The notes beneath the pieces are model-generated. The model was not told where the DNA came from. It was given only the letters and a program-made list of their open reading frames with translations, and ran no database searches. A program made the translations under genes and the position numbers. DNA of 64,000 nt from Chlorophyllum brunneum (lineage: Eukaryota > Basidiomycota > Agaricomycetes > Agaricales > Agaricaceae): NCBI GenBank assembly GCA_963576785.1, contig OY756143.1, forward strand, positions 2,790,001 to 2,854,000, given 5' to 3'. Below, one piece after another: positions 46,205 to 57,959 of this stretch; position 1 is the stretch's first letter; the number at the start of each line of letters is the position of its first letter.

Positions 46205-47143
46205 CTACTTGTCATCTTGTTCTTTGTGTAAGGCGTTGACAAGTTGACATTTGGTAGGACCAATCATTGGGGTTCCTGATTTGTGTTGACATCCAATCCA
46301 AAAGGGGGCATGGTCTTGGCCTTCTCTGAAGAGGGCTATGGTGTGTCCTTTGAACATAGCTGTATTGTTTGTTTCAGCTGCAACGAGGTTGTGGATTATC
46401 TCTTCTCAGTAGTTTTCTTCGAACTGTCCTCCATCTTTGAGTGTAAGATAGGATGGGGGTGGGTTGAATATTGTTGGTTTGGGTGGTGGGTCCATATTAG
46501 GTAGTTGAATAAGGAGGTAGTCTACTTTATCTCGTATATCCAGTTCTATTAGATGGTCTGGGACTGATTTGTCAATTCCCTCCATTCCTTTGTCTAACTA
46601 GTCCTGTTTATCATCTTTGTGGTAGGGTGGCTTGTTGGGTAAGGTAGTGGGGATGTATGAGTCAAGATCCATTAGTCTCCATGCAAGTCTGTAGGTGGGA
46701 TTGTCGCTCGAGTCGGTGAGGTGATTGAGTCTTTCGCCTGTCATGATTAAGGCACTTTGGATGCATTTCTTTGCATCAGAATGCACTAGTACGTTGAGGT
46801 CAGTGGCTGCTTTATCTAATAACTCCTTCATAAGTTTGTGTTTCCCAGTTGATATGGCAGCAGGGAGGGCTCTGGTAGTGGTGACGAGTAGGATGCAGCT
46901 CAGGGCTTTGGCTTGGATCTGGAGGTTGTTGATGGTATGGGCAATGTATGTGAGTCCTTTGGTTGTGGCGGTATAGTGTTCGATTTGATCATCGGTGGAC
47001 TGGACATCAAGGAGGTTGTTAAGTTCTTGTTCGAATTCTGCGTCGTTGGCTAGGAAAGGGGTGGGTTTGTGTTCAGTGTACATGGTGTGTTGTGAAGGTA
47101 ATTGGCAAAGTCTAGGGTGCAGTGGATACAGTGTGAGGTGCAT
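46205..47143 (-). pseudogene. G1 extra reading frame after pol (ORF3)
   Basis: On the minus strand, 38 bases after the pol stop, an ATG at 47143 opens a frame of about 312 codons ending TAG at 46205. One internal TAG, near 46596, stands where the second Gypsy copy has TGG (KQEWLDEGMEG). It begins with a Pro/His-rich segment (PLHPRLCQLPSQHTMY) followed by an alpha-helical-looking domain (FEQELNNLLDVQSTDDQIEHY; ALPAAISTGKHKLMKELLDKAA) and a charged C-terminal half (VPDHLIELDIRDKVDYLLIQL, GHTIALFREGQDHAPFW). No zinc, protease, envelope or membrane signature is visible. The same frame exists in G2. Role unknown. Confidence 0.65.
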
Positions 47144-47180
47144 TGAGTGTAGTGATCTCTTGTAACACGAGGTTTGTTGT

Positions 47181-50100
47181 TCATAATTGTTGCTTTTTAC
47201 CCCCCCTTTTTATAGGTTTTGTCCTCAAAATCTTGTCTAAAAATTCTTGAACTGCCTCCCTAGCATTTCCCAACTCTGACTCATTCTCCCATGTGTCTTC
47301 CTTGGAGGTATACCCTTTCCAGTGTACTAGGAATTGTTTTTGTTGTCCTCTTGTGCGGTGTCCTCAGATCTCTTCTACCTCATATTGTTCTTTATCGTTG
47401 ATGATCTCGGGCATCGGTGGTGGTGGGGTGCGCTGGCTGTCAAACTCAGGTTTTCGATAGGGGGAGAGGAGTCTGCTGTTAAACACATCGGCTTAGGTAA
47501 TTCCAATTGGTAGCTTGTTTTGCCTATTTTTGTTTTTATCCTGAATGGTCCATATCATTTGTGATCCAGCTTTTTGATTGGTTTTGTTGTCCTAATGTTA
47601 CTTGCTTCAAGCCAAACTTGTTCTCCTGGGGTGTATTCGTGTTCTGGCTTAGTGCTGTTGCATTTCTCCATTTGTTCCTGACTATGTTGTAACATCTTTG
47701 TTGCTTCTTGTTGCATGTCTTGTAACTCCTGTATTCGTTCCGTAATTGCAGGTGCTTTGGTGGTACTCGTTATATCTCCTTTCCAAGGGTGTTGTCCATA
47801 AACTATTTCAAATGGTGAGTATCCGGTGGCTGTGTGGATTTTGTCGTTGTATTGGAATTCCACTGTGGCTAGCCATTTTTTCCAATTGTCTTGAGCATGG
47901 TTTATTACATTTCTGAGGTATGTTTCAACCTCCTGGTTGATGCACTCTGTTTGACCATCGGTTTGTGGATGGTATGCCATGGATAAGTTCGCTGGGTTCC
48001 TGTTGCTCGGCATAGTTCTGCCATGAATTTGGATGTGAATTGTGGGCCTCTGTCACTGATAATTCTTCGGGGTATTCCATGTGTTCTCCATATGTCATCT
48101 CAATAGATATCTCCTAGCTCCTTGGATGTTAAGGTGGTGTTGACTGCACGTAATCTGATCATTTTGCTGAAGTGATCGACTATGACAAGTATTGCATCAT
48201 ATCCTTCTGATTCTGGTAATGGTCCTATCATGTCAATTGATATCTCTTCCCAAGGTTCCACTGGTGTCGGTAATGGATGGAGATGTGTTGTCAGTCTTGT
48301 TTGGAGTATTTTATTTCGTTGGCATGCTTCACATCCTCGGATGTATCATTTGACATCATTGTGCATCTGGGGCCACCAGTAACTCCATTTAAGGAGTTCG
48401 ATCATTTGATATTGTCCTGGATGTCCTACATCTGTTTCATCATGGTGTTGTTATAGTATTTCTTGTCATATTTGGTTGTTGGGTGGGACATATATTCTTC
48501 CTTCAAATATCAGTACTCTATCTGTTTCCTATATCTCCTTTGGTCGCTTCTCTTTTTCTTTTAGCCATTGTGTTTCCCTTCTTGTCTCCTTTCATATTTG
48601 GTGTTTCAGATCTTCTTCTCCTGAGATTTCCCAAATTTATCGGATTGTGGTAATCGTGCTGTTGTCAAATAAGTGGTCGGGTAGTAAGGTAATGTCAGTA
48701 TTGTCTCGAGTGGTGTCTGTTTTTGTTAGTCTTGACAAGACGTCAGCTTTTGTGTTGGTTTTTCCAGGGATATGTTTTAGTATATAATGGTATTCTTGTA
48801 TCTCCATCTGCCACCTTGCTTGTCGTCCTGTGAGTTGTTGTGGTTTTCGGAAGTATTCCAGGTTTTTGTGATTAGTCCATATTTCAAATGGTTCATCTGC
48901 ATTGAGTAGATATTGTCTCCAAGTTTTGATTGCTTCTCGAATGGTGAGTAACTCTTTGTCATAGATTTGATAGTTTTGTTCTGCGGGTGTCATTGTTCTT
49001 GAATGGAATGCAATTGGATGCCAGTGTTCTTCTTGTTTTTGCAATAATACTGCTCCTACTCCATATCCCAATATGTCTACTTCTACCCTGTATTGACCCT
49101 TGTCCTATGGCATTGCTAGTACTGGTTTGCTTGTGATCTTTTCTTTGATCCTTTCAAAGGCTTGCTGCTGTTGTTCCTTCCATACCCATTGCATGTCTTT
49201 TTTCTTCAACTTGTGTAGCGGGGTTGCTATGTTGCTGAAGTTGTGAATGAATCATCGGTAGAAGTTTGCAAATCCTAGGAATTTCTTGACATCCTTTAGG
49301 AATTTGGATGTTGGCCATTCTTTCACCGCTTTTACTTTCTCCTCTTCCATTTTAACGCTGCCTTGTCCAACCACAAATCCTAGTATAGGTATCTCTTTTG
49401 CATCAAATATACATTTCGATCTTTTGAAATATAATTGGTGTTTTGCTGCAATGTCGAGAAATCGTTTTGTCCTGTCTTCAAGTTCCTGTTGTAGGGTCCC
49501 AGGTATGCTGAAATCATCCATGTAGTTGATGACCACTCCTTCATGTAGCATATCTTGAAAGACAGTGTTCATCATCCTTTGGAATGTTGCTGGCAAGTTA
49601 CTCATTCCAAAAAACATGACTGTTGGTTCGAATAGTCCATTGTTCATTATGAATGCTGCTTTCCATTCATTGCCTTCTCTTATCCTGACGTTATTGTATC
49701 CCCAGATGATGTCAAGTTTGTCAAAGACTTTCGCATTTTTGAGTTTGTCAATAACTTTGCTTATGAGTGGAAGTGGCATCTTGTCTTTGATTGTGTATTC
49801 ATTTAGCTTCTTGTAGTCTTGTACCAGTCATTTGGTTCCATCTTTTTTGGGTATGAAGAAGCATGGTGTAGCGTAGGGGGATTGTGATAGTCGAATTCAT
49901 CCTGAGGCGATATTTTCATCGAGGAATTTTTGTAGTTCTTGTTTCTCCATTAATGTTATTGGGTAGACCTTGGACTGTAATACCGGTGGTGTATCTTCTG
50001 TCAGGTTTATTTCGTGGTCCCATATTGTATGTTCCAGTAGTTTGTTGAAATTCTTCTTGTTGAACAGGTGTGTATATGGCTGCAGGTATGTTGGTAGGTC

Positions 50101-50592
50101 CTCTGGGTTTGTTTGGTCAGTTTTCTTTTCCTCTATGTGTTCTTTTACTGTGCGTATTCTTTCATTGAACCGTATATCGTTGTGGTGTGTGGTGCAGTCC
50201 TTTGGGCATCTATTGAAGCATACTATGTTGTTTGTCCAGTTGATTTCTGGGTTGTGCTTGACTAGCCAGTCATGTCCAAGATATAGGTCTGTACTTTCCA
50301 GTTGTGTTACCATTGCTTCAATTTCTTCCGTGTGTTTGCCATTGCTTAGTACCAATTGTGCCGTATCTGTTATTTCTCCCTTCTTGTTTTTAGTTCTGTT
50401 GGTATTGATTACTTGTATTGGGGTTTCAAGGGGTTTGGTTGTGATCTGTTCTTCTTCTACTACCCTCTGTACTATGCACATGTATGTACATCCGGAATCC
50501 ACCAGTGTGGTGATTTGCTTGGGTCCTTTCTTTGTTCTGATCATTGAATCAAGGAGAAGTTCATGCATTGAGTTTCGTTTTTGTAGGATCAC
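47181..50592 (-). pseudogene. G1 pol: protease, reverse transcriptase, RNase H, integrase, chromodomain
   Basis: Minus strand, in order. Protease active site TLVDSGCTYMC (near 50490). Reverse transcriptase with the catalytic YMDDF (near 49530). RNase H with GAVLLQKQEEHWHPIAF and IYDKELLTIREAIKTWRQYL (48637-49071). Integrase with AYHPQTDGQTECINQEVETYLR and the GYSPFEIVYGQHPW tail (47555-48013). Then a chromodomain (EEQYEVEEI..HWKGYTSKEDTWE, about 47200-47400), which marks it as a chromovirus. In-frame stops include TGA in the reverse transcriptase (PKKDGTK then stop, near 49827) and another after NFYR near 49246. Not functional as read. Confidence 0.9.
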
Positions 50593-50651
50593 ATATCGTC
50601 TATTGTGACATAAAACAGAAACTCTAGGTTTATTGGCTCGTGGGTTTGCAC

Positions 50652-51771
50652 CTACTCAGAGCCTTCAACAAAATCCTCTTTTGTCTCTTCTTCTATCTCC
50701 TTGGTAACCTCTCTGATGTGCACTTTCTTTGGTGCTTTACAGTTCTTCAAGATGTGGCCTTGTTTGCCACAGTTATAGCACATTATTTTGGTGTATGCTA
50801 TCTTTGTCTTCTTGCAGCAGTATTTGGCAATGTGCCCATAGAGGTTACAGTTAAAACACCTCGGTTTGCCGTTCTGATTGGTGTCTGCCCTTTGTCTACC
50901 AATTTCCATTGGTTGTCCTCCACCTCCATAGGTGACTCCTGTGCTTGTTCTGACATCTCCCCGTGTGATGTCCATTGTTTTGTATCCCTGTCCTATTGCA
51001 AGGATGGTATTTCTCCATTTGCTGTATGTATCTGGAATTGAGGCTGCTGGGTAGCCTAATAATGTTTGCTCTGGTATGTTGCTTGAGGAGGAATATGGCA
51101 TGCATGTCATCTGTTCCTGCTTGGGTTTTCAATGCTTTGAACTCTATTAAGAAGTCTGCAGTGTTCCTCTTTCCCTGTTTGAACAGCTCGATTTCCCCTT
51201 CTGCTATTGCTTTTCTATTCCCCAAGGAGAAGGTGGCTACCATCTCCTTTGCAAAGTCATCAAATACCAGTGTTTTCTTGTCTTGAATTATTTGTAATTT
51301 GGCATTGGCATAGGGACCTGCGAGTCCTCCTTTCATTCGGGCTAATACTCCAATTATCTTCTGTTTGTTATCGTCAATCTTGTTGAAGAGTGTCCATAAG
51401 GACATCGCTCTCCACCAATTGTCAAACTTGGTTCTATCTCCATTGAAATATCCTGGTTCTGGGGCTAGGTTCTTTGGGAAATTGATTTCATCGGCCATCT
51501 CTGATTCTGTCTCTGATTCACTATGTTCGTTTTCATAGGTCTCTGCAACTTCTATGTTGGATGTGGCTTCAGCAATTTCTGTATTGAATAGGGTCTCAAA
51601 AAGAGCTGTGTCTTCTTCTATACTGTGGTCGGATTTCTGCCGCTTAAGGCCTTCAGGGATTTCTGGTTCTGTTCGTTGTTTGGATCCGGCGGTTACTGGT
51701 AATCCCTGGATATCTGTTGGTCTCGGAGCTCTTGGTCTTCTTGGTGTTCTCGATGAGCTACTGCTGCTCAT
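50652..51771 (-). pseudogene. G1 gag
   Basis: ATG at 51771 opens MSSSSSSRTPRRPRAPRP, then an acidic segment, the Ty3/Gypsy capsid core (FNGDRTKFDNWWRAMSLW; FDDFAKEMVATFSLGNR; GKRNTADFLIEFKALK) and two CCHC zinc knuckles (CFNCNLYGHIAKYC and CYNCGKQGHILKNC). A one-base frameshift near 51065-51090 separates the capsid from the zinc-knuckle part. The frame closes at 50652, just before pol. Confidence 0.9.
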
Positions 51772-51864
51772 ATACTGTTGTCCTGGTCAGAGGCTATTAT
51801 TTCAAGCCTAGTTACGAATAGTGGCACCTCTCTTGCAAGGTGAGTTGAATGACACTTTACCAAA

Positions 51865-52170
51865 TGTTACAACCTCAGTCTGAGACTCAGGTTGCAAGTC
51901 TTTGGATAAAGACAAGAAAGTAGAGAGAGGAGTAAGGGATGATATGATTGGTAAAGTGTAAGGAATACATCAAGTATTACTACACTTTATATACTAGTGG
52001 TAAGAGCTAAGAATAAGGGAGCAGAGTAAAGGAGTCATAGGGGATGAGTAGAATGAGTCAGTAAGAGTACAGCCATAAGGGATGAAATAAGGGGATGAAA
52101 TGGATACATAGGAATGATAAATGTGATGGGCGCATGATAGGAATGTACTGTCTATCTATAGTTCATAACA
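51865..52170 (-). repeat. G1 5-prime LTR
   Basis: 306 bp; pairs with 45856-46161. The gag start lies 93 bases inside it. Confidence 0.95.
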
Positions 52171-53241
52171 ACCCGGTGCACCTTCAGTTCCGTCTGGTCA
52201 CCCCCAGGTTGTACCTGTGAGGGACACACAAGGGTGAGTAAATGGTTCTCTAAGAATCAAAACCCCAATATTAACACAACTCATATCTGCTTTTCTTTTC
52301 TTTTACCTATTCATTTACCATATTCTTTAATGATTTCACCCAAATTTGGGATGAAAATCAATTTGGAATTAAACCATGTGACAAAGATTCCAAGCATGGA
52401 CTCTGTCTCCCAGAACAATTCCCTTGAACCTGGAGGGGTTCAACCATACTACCTTCCTCCTCCAGAGTATTATGTCCAAACCTCAAACCTATATCAGAAG
52501 TTACAACAAGTTTTCAGAAGCAATACCACTTGTCCCACCACCATGATCCAATGATGCCGTTATCAATTCTCTACTTTGACTAGCCTGGAAATATGCACCA
52601 TACTTACATGTATGTGATACTGATGGACTCTACTTATGCACCATTGAGAACAACCTCTACAGCACCTGGAATAACAGTTAGAAAGCATGACCAACTACCA
52701 AAGAAACTATGCAATACATCCACCCCTACATGTACACTTGTGGACCAGCACCCAAAGTGCTCATTCACCAACAAATTGCTGATGGAATCTATTGCATAGA
52801 AATGTGACCTAGAGACTTATCACCAGACAATAAACCTGTTGTACCCAGTAGTGACAGTGACGATTCTCCCCATCCACTATTGTGATCTACTCAAGCCTTT
52901 GTTGAGTCACCCAAGTCTTATCTCTCTGAAAAACCAATCGCATCTACATTATCCCTATCATCCAATTCCAATCATCCTATGGATGCAGTTCTTCCATCAC
53001 CACTGTCATCATCATCATCTTCTACCACTTCGTCCTACGTGTCTTGTGACTGTAGCTGTTCCAATGAATCTCCATCATCGTCATCTGAGATCTCTGAGGA
53101 TGAGTAAGCACTCATCCGTTTCACCATCATCAGTTTCACTTCACTCTATGTTTAGCTGTTTCATCTTTATCAGTTTCATGTTTATCTTTAGTAGTGTTTC
53201 ACCTTGAAGTTTCATATCTATCAGTTTCACATTGTAAAATG
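52171..53241 (+). mobile_element. Retroelement remnant holding repeat R2 and leading into an R3 LTR
   Basis: After G1 the C2-like sense continues briefly, then comes R2 copy b (52470-52755), similar to 30487-30790. A Ser-rich reading frame ends near 53107 (HPMDAVLPSPLSSSSSSTTS to SSSEISEDE and a stop). The last roughly 90 bases before the LTR are rich in TTTCA repeats and recur, inverted, at 63914-64000 beside another R3 LTR. So 53150-53604 is probably the 3-prime end of an unidentified LTR element. Confidence 0.5.
52470..52755 (+). repeat. Repeat R2, copy b
   Basis: Matches 30487-30790 along its length, with scattered substitutions that are mostly transitions. Confidence 0.65.
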
Positions 53242-53604
53242 TGTTTCAGTCTTGTTATCTATACTCCGTAGTATTTATAGAAAAGAAGTAGTTAGTATAA
53301 ATAGGCAACTGTATTAGGAAGTCAAAGCTTAAGCTTTGATCTTCTACAGGGATAGCCTTCTTGATTGCCCAAGAAGAGTTTCCATTAACAGTTGCTATCA
53401 ATCAATAGAAGATTGCTTAACTGCTTATTCTCTACTTGCCCTCATTACTCAGAGCTACAAAATAAATGGGATTCCCATTTCTTGGTTGAGTAATGACAGT
53501 TTGATAATGTTTGCTTATCCAGTTACTTGGCTGAGATAGGTATTAAGGCCATACCCTAGAGGTCACATCCTCTTTGATTGCCCCTAATAGCTGAATCCGT
53601 AACA
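53242..53604 (+). repeat. R3 LTR, copy b (363 bp)
   Basis: Same length and ends as 42118-42480, with the same TATAAATAG box and 18-bp palindrome. Its right edge abuts Copia C3 sequence. Confidence 0.82.
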
Positions 53605-56289
53605 CAGAGGAAATAGTAGCTCCAGTTATCAAGACTTACAATAAGGAGTTTCCTCCTCTTCCTAGGGCCTCTCCTTCTATGGAGTGCTTCCAGCATAAGG
53701 GATACTCTTTTATTCCAGAAGTCAAGACCACTTATTGGCAACCTGCCATACTTACAGTGTTGGTAGATAAAGCCTTCAAGTGGCTTGAAGGTGAGAAGGA
53801 GGTTGATGACCTCATAGCACCAGCTTAGGGTGTTGCCTACAACATCTGCAACCCCAAGAACCCTGCAAACACTGCAGGACCCTCTTCTGAACCCCTTCCA
53901 AGGTCCTCTAATGGACCTTCAACTTCTAAGTCTGAACCATTTGCTTTGACACCTCAATCTGAGATGTCTCTTGGACTTTTGTTGACTGACTACAGAAGTG
54001 ACTTTAAGAAGAAGGGAAGAGCTGGGTACATGATCAATTAAATCTCAGATACTCTTACTAACCCTGATACACAGTCCTGTCACCAATATGCCAACTGGCC
54101 ATCTTTGCAAGAAGAAGGGCAAGGGCAAGGAGAAGGGACATCAGGGACTGGGCATGTAGATATGCAAACAGGATCTTTAGGATCCCATAATAATGTTGAT
54201 ACATACAAAATGATGAATGAGAAGTGTTTTAATACTTCTCAATTCTCTTGCTTCTCTACATGCATGCCCAATCAATATTTAAGAGTACCAGATCAAATAA
54301 GATCTTGATTGCTAAGCAATGATCAAATCATAATGCCACTAGAAGAATATAGTGATGTATGGTTATTAGACTCAGGGGTATCATATCATTATACCCCTTA
54401 TGTGGAAGACTTTATCAACTTTGAAGAACTTGAAGTTTTGATCCCAATTAAGACTGTAGGAGCACAAGGCCCCTATCTTAATGCAAGTGGTCTTAGTGCA
54501 GTTATGCTTCAGTATAGAGTCTATAACAGAAAGACTGACAGCATTCAACTAATGTAGATATTAATATATCTAGTCTTCCTTCTAAAAGGAACCTCTGAAT
54601 GACTAATGTCAGTGGGACAGTTATGTCAAGATGGCAAAACTGTTAGAACAGATGCCAACAAATCAGTAGTAGTAGATAGCAAAGGAAATGCTATTCTTCA
54701 AGCATATCCTTCAGCAAATTGTAACACTACTTTACATTTTGTTAATACCAAAATAGTACACTCGGAGCATGCAGCTATGACTGCAGATCCAATCGTTGGC
54801 TACAAAGTTGTACATGCAAGATTAGGACACCCCTCTAATTGTATCCTCAATCACTTTGAGAAAAATATGATTGAGTTTACTCCGGTATGGATTCCTGAGC
54901 AAAAACCAGTCTGTGATGGTTGTGCCAAAGGAAAGATGCACCAGAAACCCTTTAGAGAGAACCCTACATGTGCAAAGCATCCATTCAAAAGAATTCATTC
55001 AGATTTAGTTGAACTTCCAATCATAAATTTAAATGGGTCATGACTATAATAGATGACTTCTCCTCTCATGGATGGATTTGCTTCCTCTATAAGAAATTAG
55101 AAGCAGCAGAAGAAATGAAAAATTTCATTGCCTTAATTCAGACTCAATACAAGACTAAATTAAAACATCTCTGCACTGATAGAGGAGGAGAATATGCAAC
55201 TGACAAGTTGCAATCTCATTTGTGCTCATTAGGGATTATACATGAGACTAGTGCACCACATATACACCAACAAAACAGCCAAGCTGAATGCTTGAACCAA
55301 ACTTTAATGGATAAAGCAGAAGCTATGAGGTACCATGCTTGTATTCCTGACAGTTGGTAGGAGTTTTCTATAGATCATGCAATACATATCTATAATAAAA
55401 CACCAGTATCACAACTCATGTGGAAAACACCTTATGAAGTGTTGAATCAGAAGATTCCAGACATTTCCAAAGAGAGAGTCTTTGGCTGTGGTGCTTATAT
55501 CTTTCTCCCAAAAGAGATAAGAGACAATAAACTAACAGTGAAGTTAGAACTCATGATTTTCCTTGGTTGGACATCAGACAGGAAGAATTATTGTTTTATG
55601 AGGTACCTAAATGGAAATGTAATCTATACATCTCCAACAGCTGTATTCAGTGAAGAACATTTTCCTAAATGTATTGGGAAAAAGTGAGAAGAATGGATGA
55701 ACTAACCATCATCTTCTACTTCTTGCAGCACACCTTCAGAAGTAATTGTCTTCCATGCTCCAGAACCATCTACTGGTTTACCTTTTGATAGACTACCGAG
55801 TCCTATACTCTAAACTTCTCCCAGAAGTTCTCTAGAAGATAGGACTTATAGATCTGTTTATGGACGAATTCCAACTCCTTTCCCTAAACCCAAAAAGAAT
55901 AAAGGAAAGGGAAAAGCACTGAATATCAATACAGATGTTCAGGAGGAGTGGGATGGTATTGTACAAAATATTCTCTTTCCATCAAGAGAAGTACAAATAC
56001 CAGAAGACAATGATAGTGATGGGTTATCATATGTTGATCCATCCAATCACCCTGAAGGTCCGAACTATTCACCTTCTCAAAGAGATGATCCAGATATACA
56101 ACCATTCATACCCTATACTCCTGTCAAAGATAATCAGGATACTGGTCCTTCTGTACCATGAGGTCACTCGGATCAAGTACTGGTTTCTCAAATACCTCAG
56201 AGACTACAAAGAACCAGAAAAGTATCTGAATGTCCAGAAAACTTCTATGGTTCTACAAAAAGCATCCAACTAAAATTCTCCAGAACTAT
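53605..56289 (+). pseudogene. Copia C3: gag remnant, protease, integrase
   Basis: From left: a gag-like remnant with stops (IKTYNKEFPPLPRASPSME; VLVDKAFKWLEGEKEVDDL). Protease site VWLLDSGVSYHYTP (54355-54400). Integrase zinc-binding region HARLGHPS..CDGCAKGKMHQKPF (54810-54955). Integrase core with IHSDLVE, CTDRGGEY and the Glu in QNSQAECLNQ (54985-55300), the three acidic residues all present. Then FGCGAYIFLPKEIRD and MIFLGW (55480-55580). The frame breaks near 55040, 55360 and 55687. The linker to the reverse transcriptase is interrupted by Gypsy G2 at 56290. Confidence 0.85.
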
Positions 56290-56593
56290 TGTTATGAACT
56301 ATAGATAGACAGTACATTCCTATTATGCACCCGTCACATTTATCATTCCTATGTATCCGTTTCACCTCTTATTTCATCCTTTATAGCTGTACTCCTACTA
56401 ACTCATTCTACTCATCCCTATGACTCCTTTACTCTGTTCCTTTATTATTAGCACTCACCACTAGTATATAAAGTGTAGTAATACTTGATGTATTCCTTAC
56501 ACTTTACCAATCATATTATCCCTTTCTCTTCTCTCTACTTTCTTGTCTTTATCCAAAGACTTGCAACCTGAGTCCTAGACTAAGGTCATAACA
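56290..56593 (+). repeat. G2 5-prime LTR
   Basis: 304 bp, TGTTATGAAC to TCATAACA; TATATAAAG box near 56465-56473; pairs with 62389-62692. Confidence 0.95.
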
Positions 56594-56686
56594 TTTGGTA
56601 AAGTGTCATTTGACTCACCTTGCAAGAGAGGTGCCACTATTCATAGCTAGGCTTGGAATAATAGCCTCTGACCAGAATGACAGTAT

Positions 56687-57918
56687 ATAAGCAACAGTAG
56701 CTCATCGAGAACACTGAGAAGACCAAGAGCTCCAAGACCAACAGATATCCAGGGATTACCAGTAACCACTGGATCCAAACAGAACCAGATATCCCTGAAG
56801 GCCTTAAGTGGCAGAAATCTGACCACAGCATAGACAAAGATACAGCTCTTTTTGAGACCCTATTCAACACAGACATTGCTGAGACTACATCCAACATAGA
56901 AGTCACCAAGACCCCATTTGACATAGAAATCACTGAAGCCACATCCAATATAGAAATCACCAAGACCTATGAGAACAGAGAATCTGAAACATCTGACATA
57001 GAAGTCGCCAAAACCCACAAGAATGAACACAGTGAACCAGAGACAGAAACAAAGATGGCCAATGAAATCAACTTCCCAAAAAACCTAGCCCCAGAACCAG
57101 AATACTTCAATGGAGATAGAACCAAGTTCAATGACTGGTAGAAAGCAATGTCCTTATGGACACTCTTCAACAAGATTGACAATAACAAATAAAAGATAAT
57201 TGGAGTATTAGCACAAATGAAAGGAGGACTAGTAGGTCCTTATGCCAATACCAAGTTACAAACAATTCAAGACAAGAAAATGCCGGCATTTGATGACTTT
57301 GCAAAGGAGATGGTAGCCACCTTCTCCTTGGGGAATAGAAAAGCTATAGCAGAAGGAGAAATCAAGTTGTTCAAACAGGGAAAGAGGAACACCATGGACT
57401 TCTTAATAGAGTTTGAAGCATTGAAAACCCAAGCAGAGACAGATGATGCACATGCCATATTCCTCCTCAAACAACATACCAGAGCAGACATTATCCAAAC
57501 CATTGTAGACTATCTGTCAGTCTCAATCCCAGACACATACAACAAATGGAGAAACACAATCCTTACAGTAGGACAAGGATATGAAACAGCAGACATCACC
57601 TGAGGAGATGTCAGAACAAGTACAGGAGTCACATATGGAGGTGGAGGACAACCAATGGAGATTGGTGGACAGAGGGCAGACACCGATCAGAGTGGCAAAC
57701 CAAGATGTTTCAACTGCAACCTATATGGGCATATTGCCAAATATTGCTGCAAGAAGATGAAGGTCACATACACCAAGATAACATACTACAATTGTGGCAA
57801 ACAGGGCCATATCTCGAGGAATTGTAAAGCACCAAAGAAAGCACACATCAGAGAAGTCACCAAGGAGATGGAGCAAGAAGAAAAGGCAAAGGAGGATTTT
57901 GCTGAAGGCTCCAAGTAG
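56687..57918 (+). pseudogene. G2 gag
   Basis: Aligned to G1, the start codon is ATA (56687-56689) instead of ATG. An early insertion of repeated Thr/Glu-rich units (IEVTKTP, IEITEATSN, near 56895-57010) lengthens the acidic segment. The capsid core (57217-57603) and both zinc knuckles (CFNCNLYGHIAKYC and CGKQGHISRNC, the first Cys of the second being Tyr-Tyr-Asn-Cys) are recognisable. Stops at 57139 (TAG for TGG), 57190 and 57601. Confidence 0.88.
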
Positions 57919-57959
57919 GTGCAAACCTGCGAGCCAGTAAACCTAGAGTTTCTGTTTTA

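Larger units (their letters stand above)
45856..52170 (-). mobile_element. Gypsy chromovirus G1, full length with two LTRs
   Basis: 6315 bp on the minus strand: 5-prime LTR 51865-52170, gag, protease-reverse transcriptase-RNase H-integrase-chromodomain, an extra reading frame, a polypurine tract (AAAAAGGGAGG, near 46164-46176), and 3-prime LTR 45856-46161. Both LTRs are 306 bp and begin/end TG..CA. The flanks are ACCCA (45851-45855) and ACCCG (52171-52175), a 5-bp target duplication with one mismatch. The LTRs differ at 10 of 306 positions, nine of them transitions. Confidence 0.95.

Noticed and set aside
49970..50608. Plus-strand 212-codon frame rich in Cys, Ser and Val, resembling a membrane protein
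   Set aside because: It lies opposite the G1 protease/pol frame; hydrophobicity comes from reading the A-rich coding strand backwards.
50640..51041. Plus-strand 133-codon hydrophobic frame
   Set aside because: Antisense to the G1 zinc-knuckle region.
42118..53604. R3 copies a and b as the two LTRs of one intact element enclosing C2 and G1
   Set aside because: The flanking five bases (GAACT and CAGAG) do not match, and a separate LTR end with a primer-binding-like site follows copy a.
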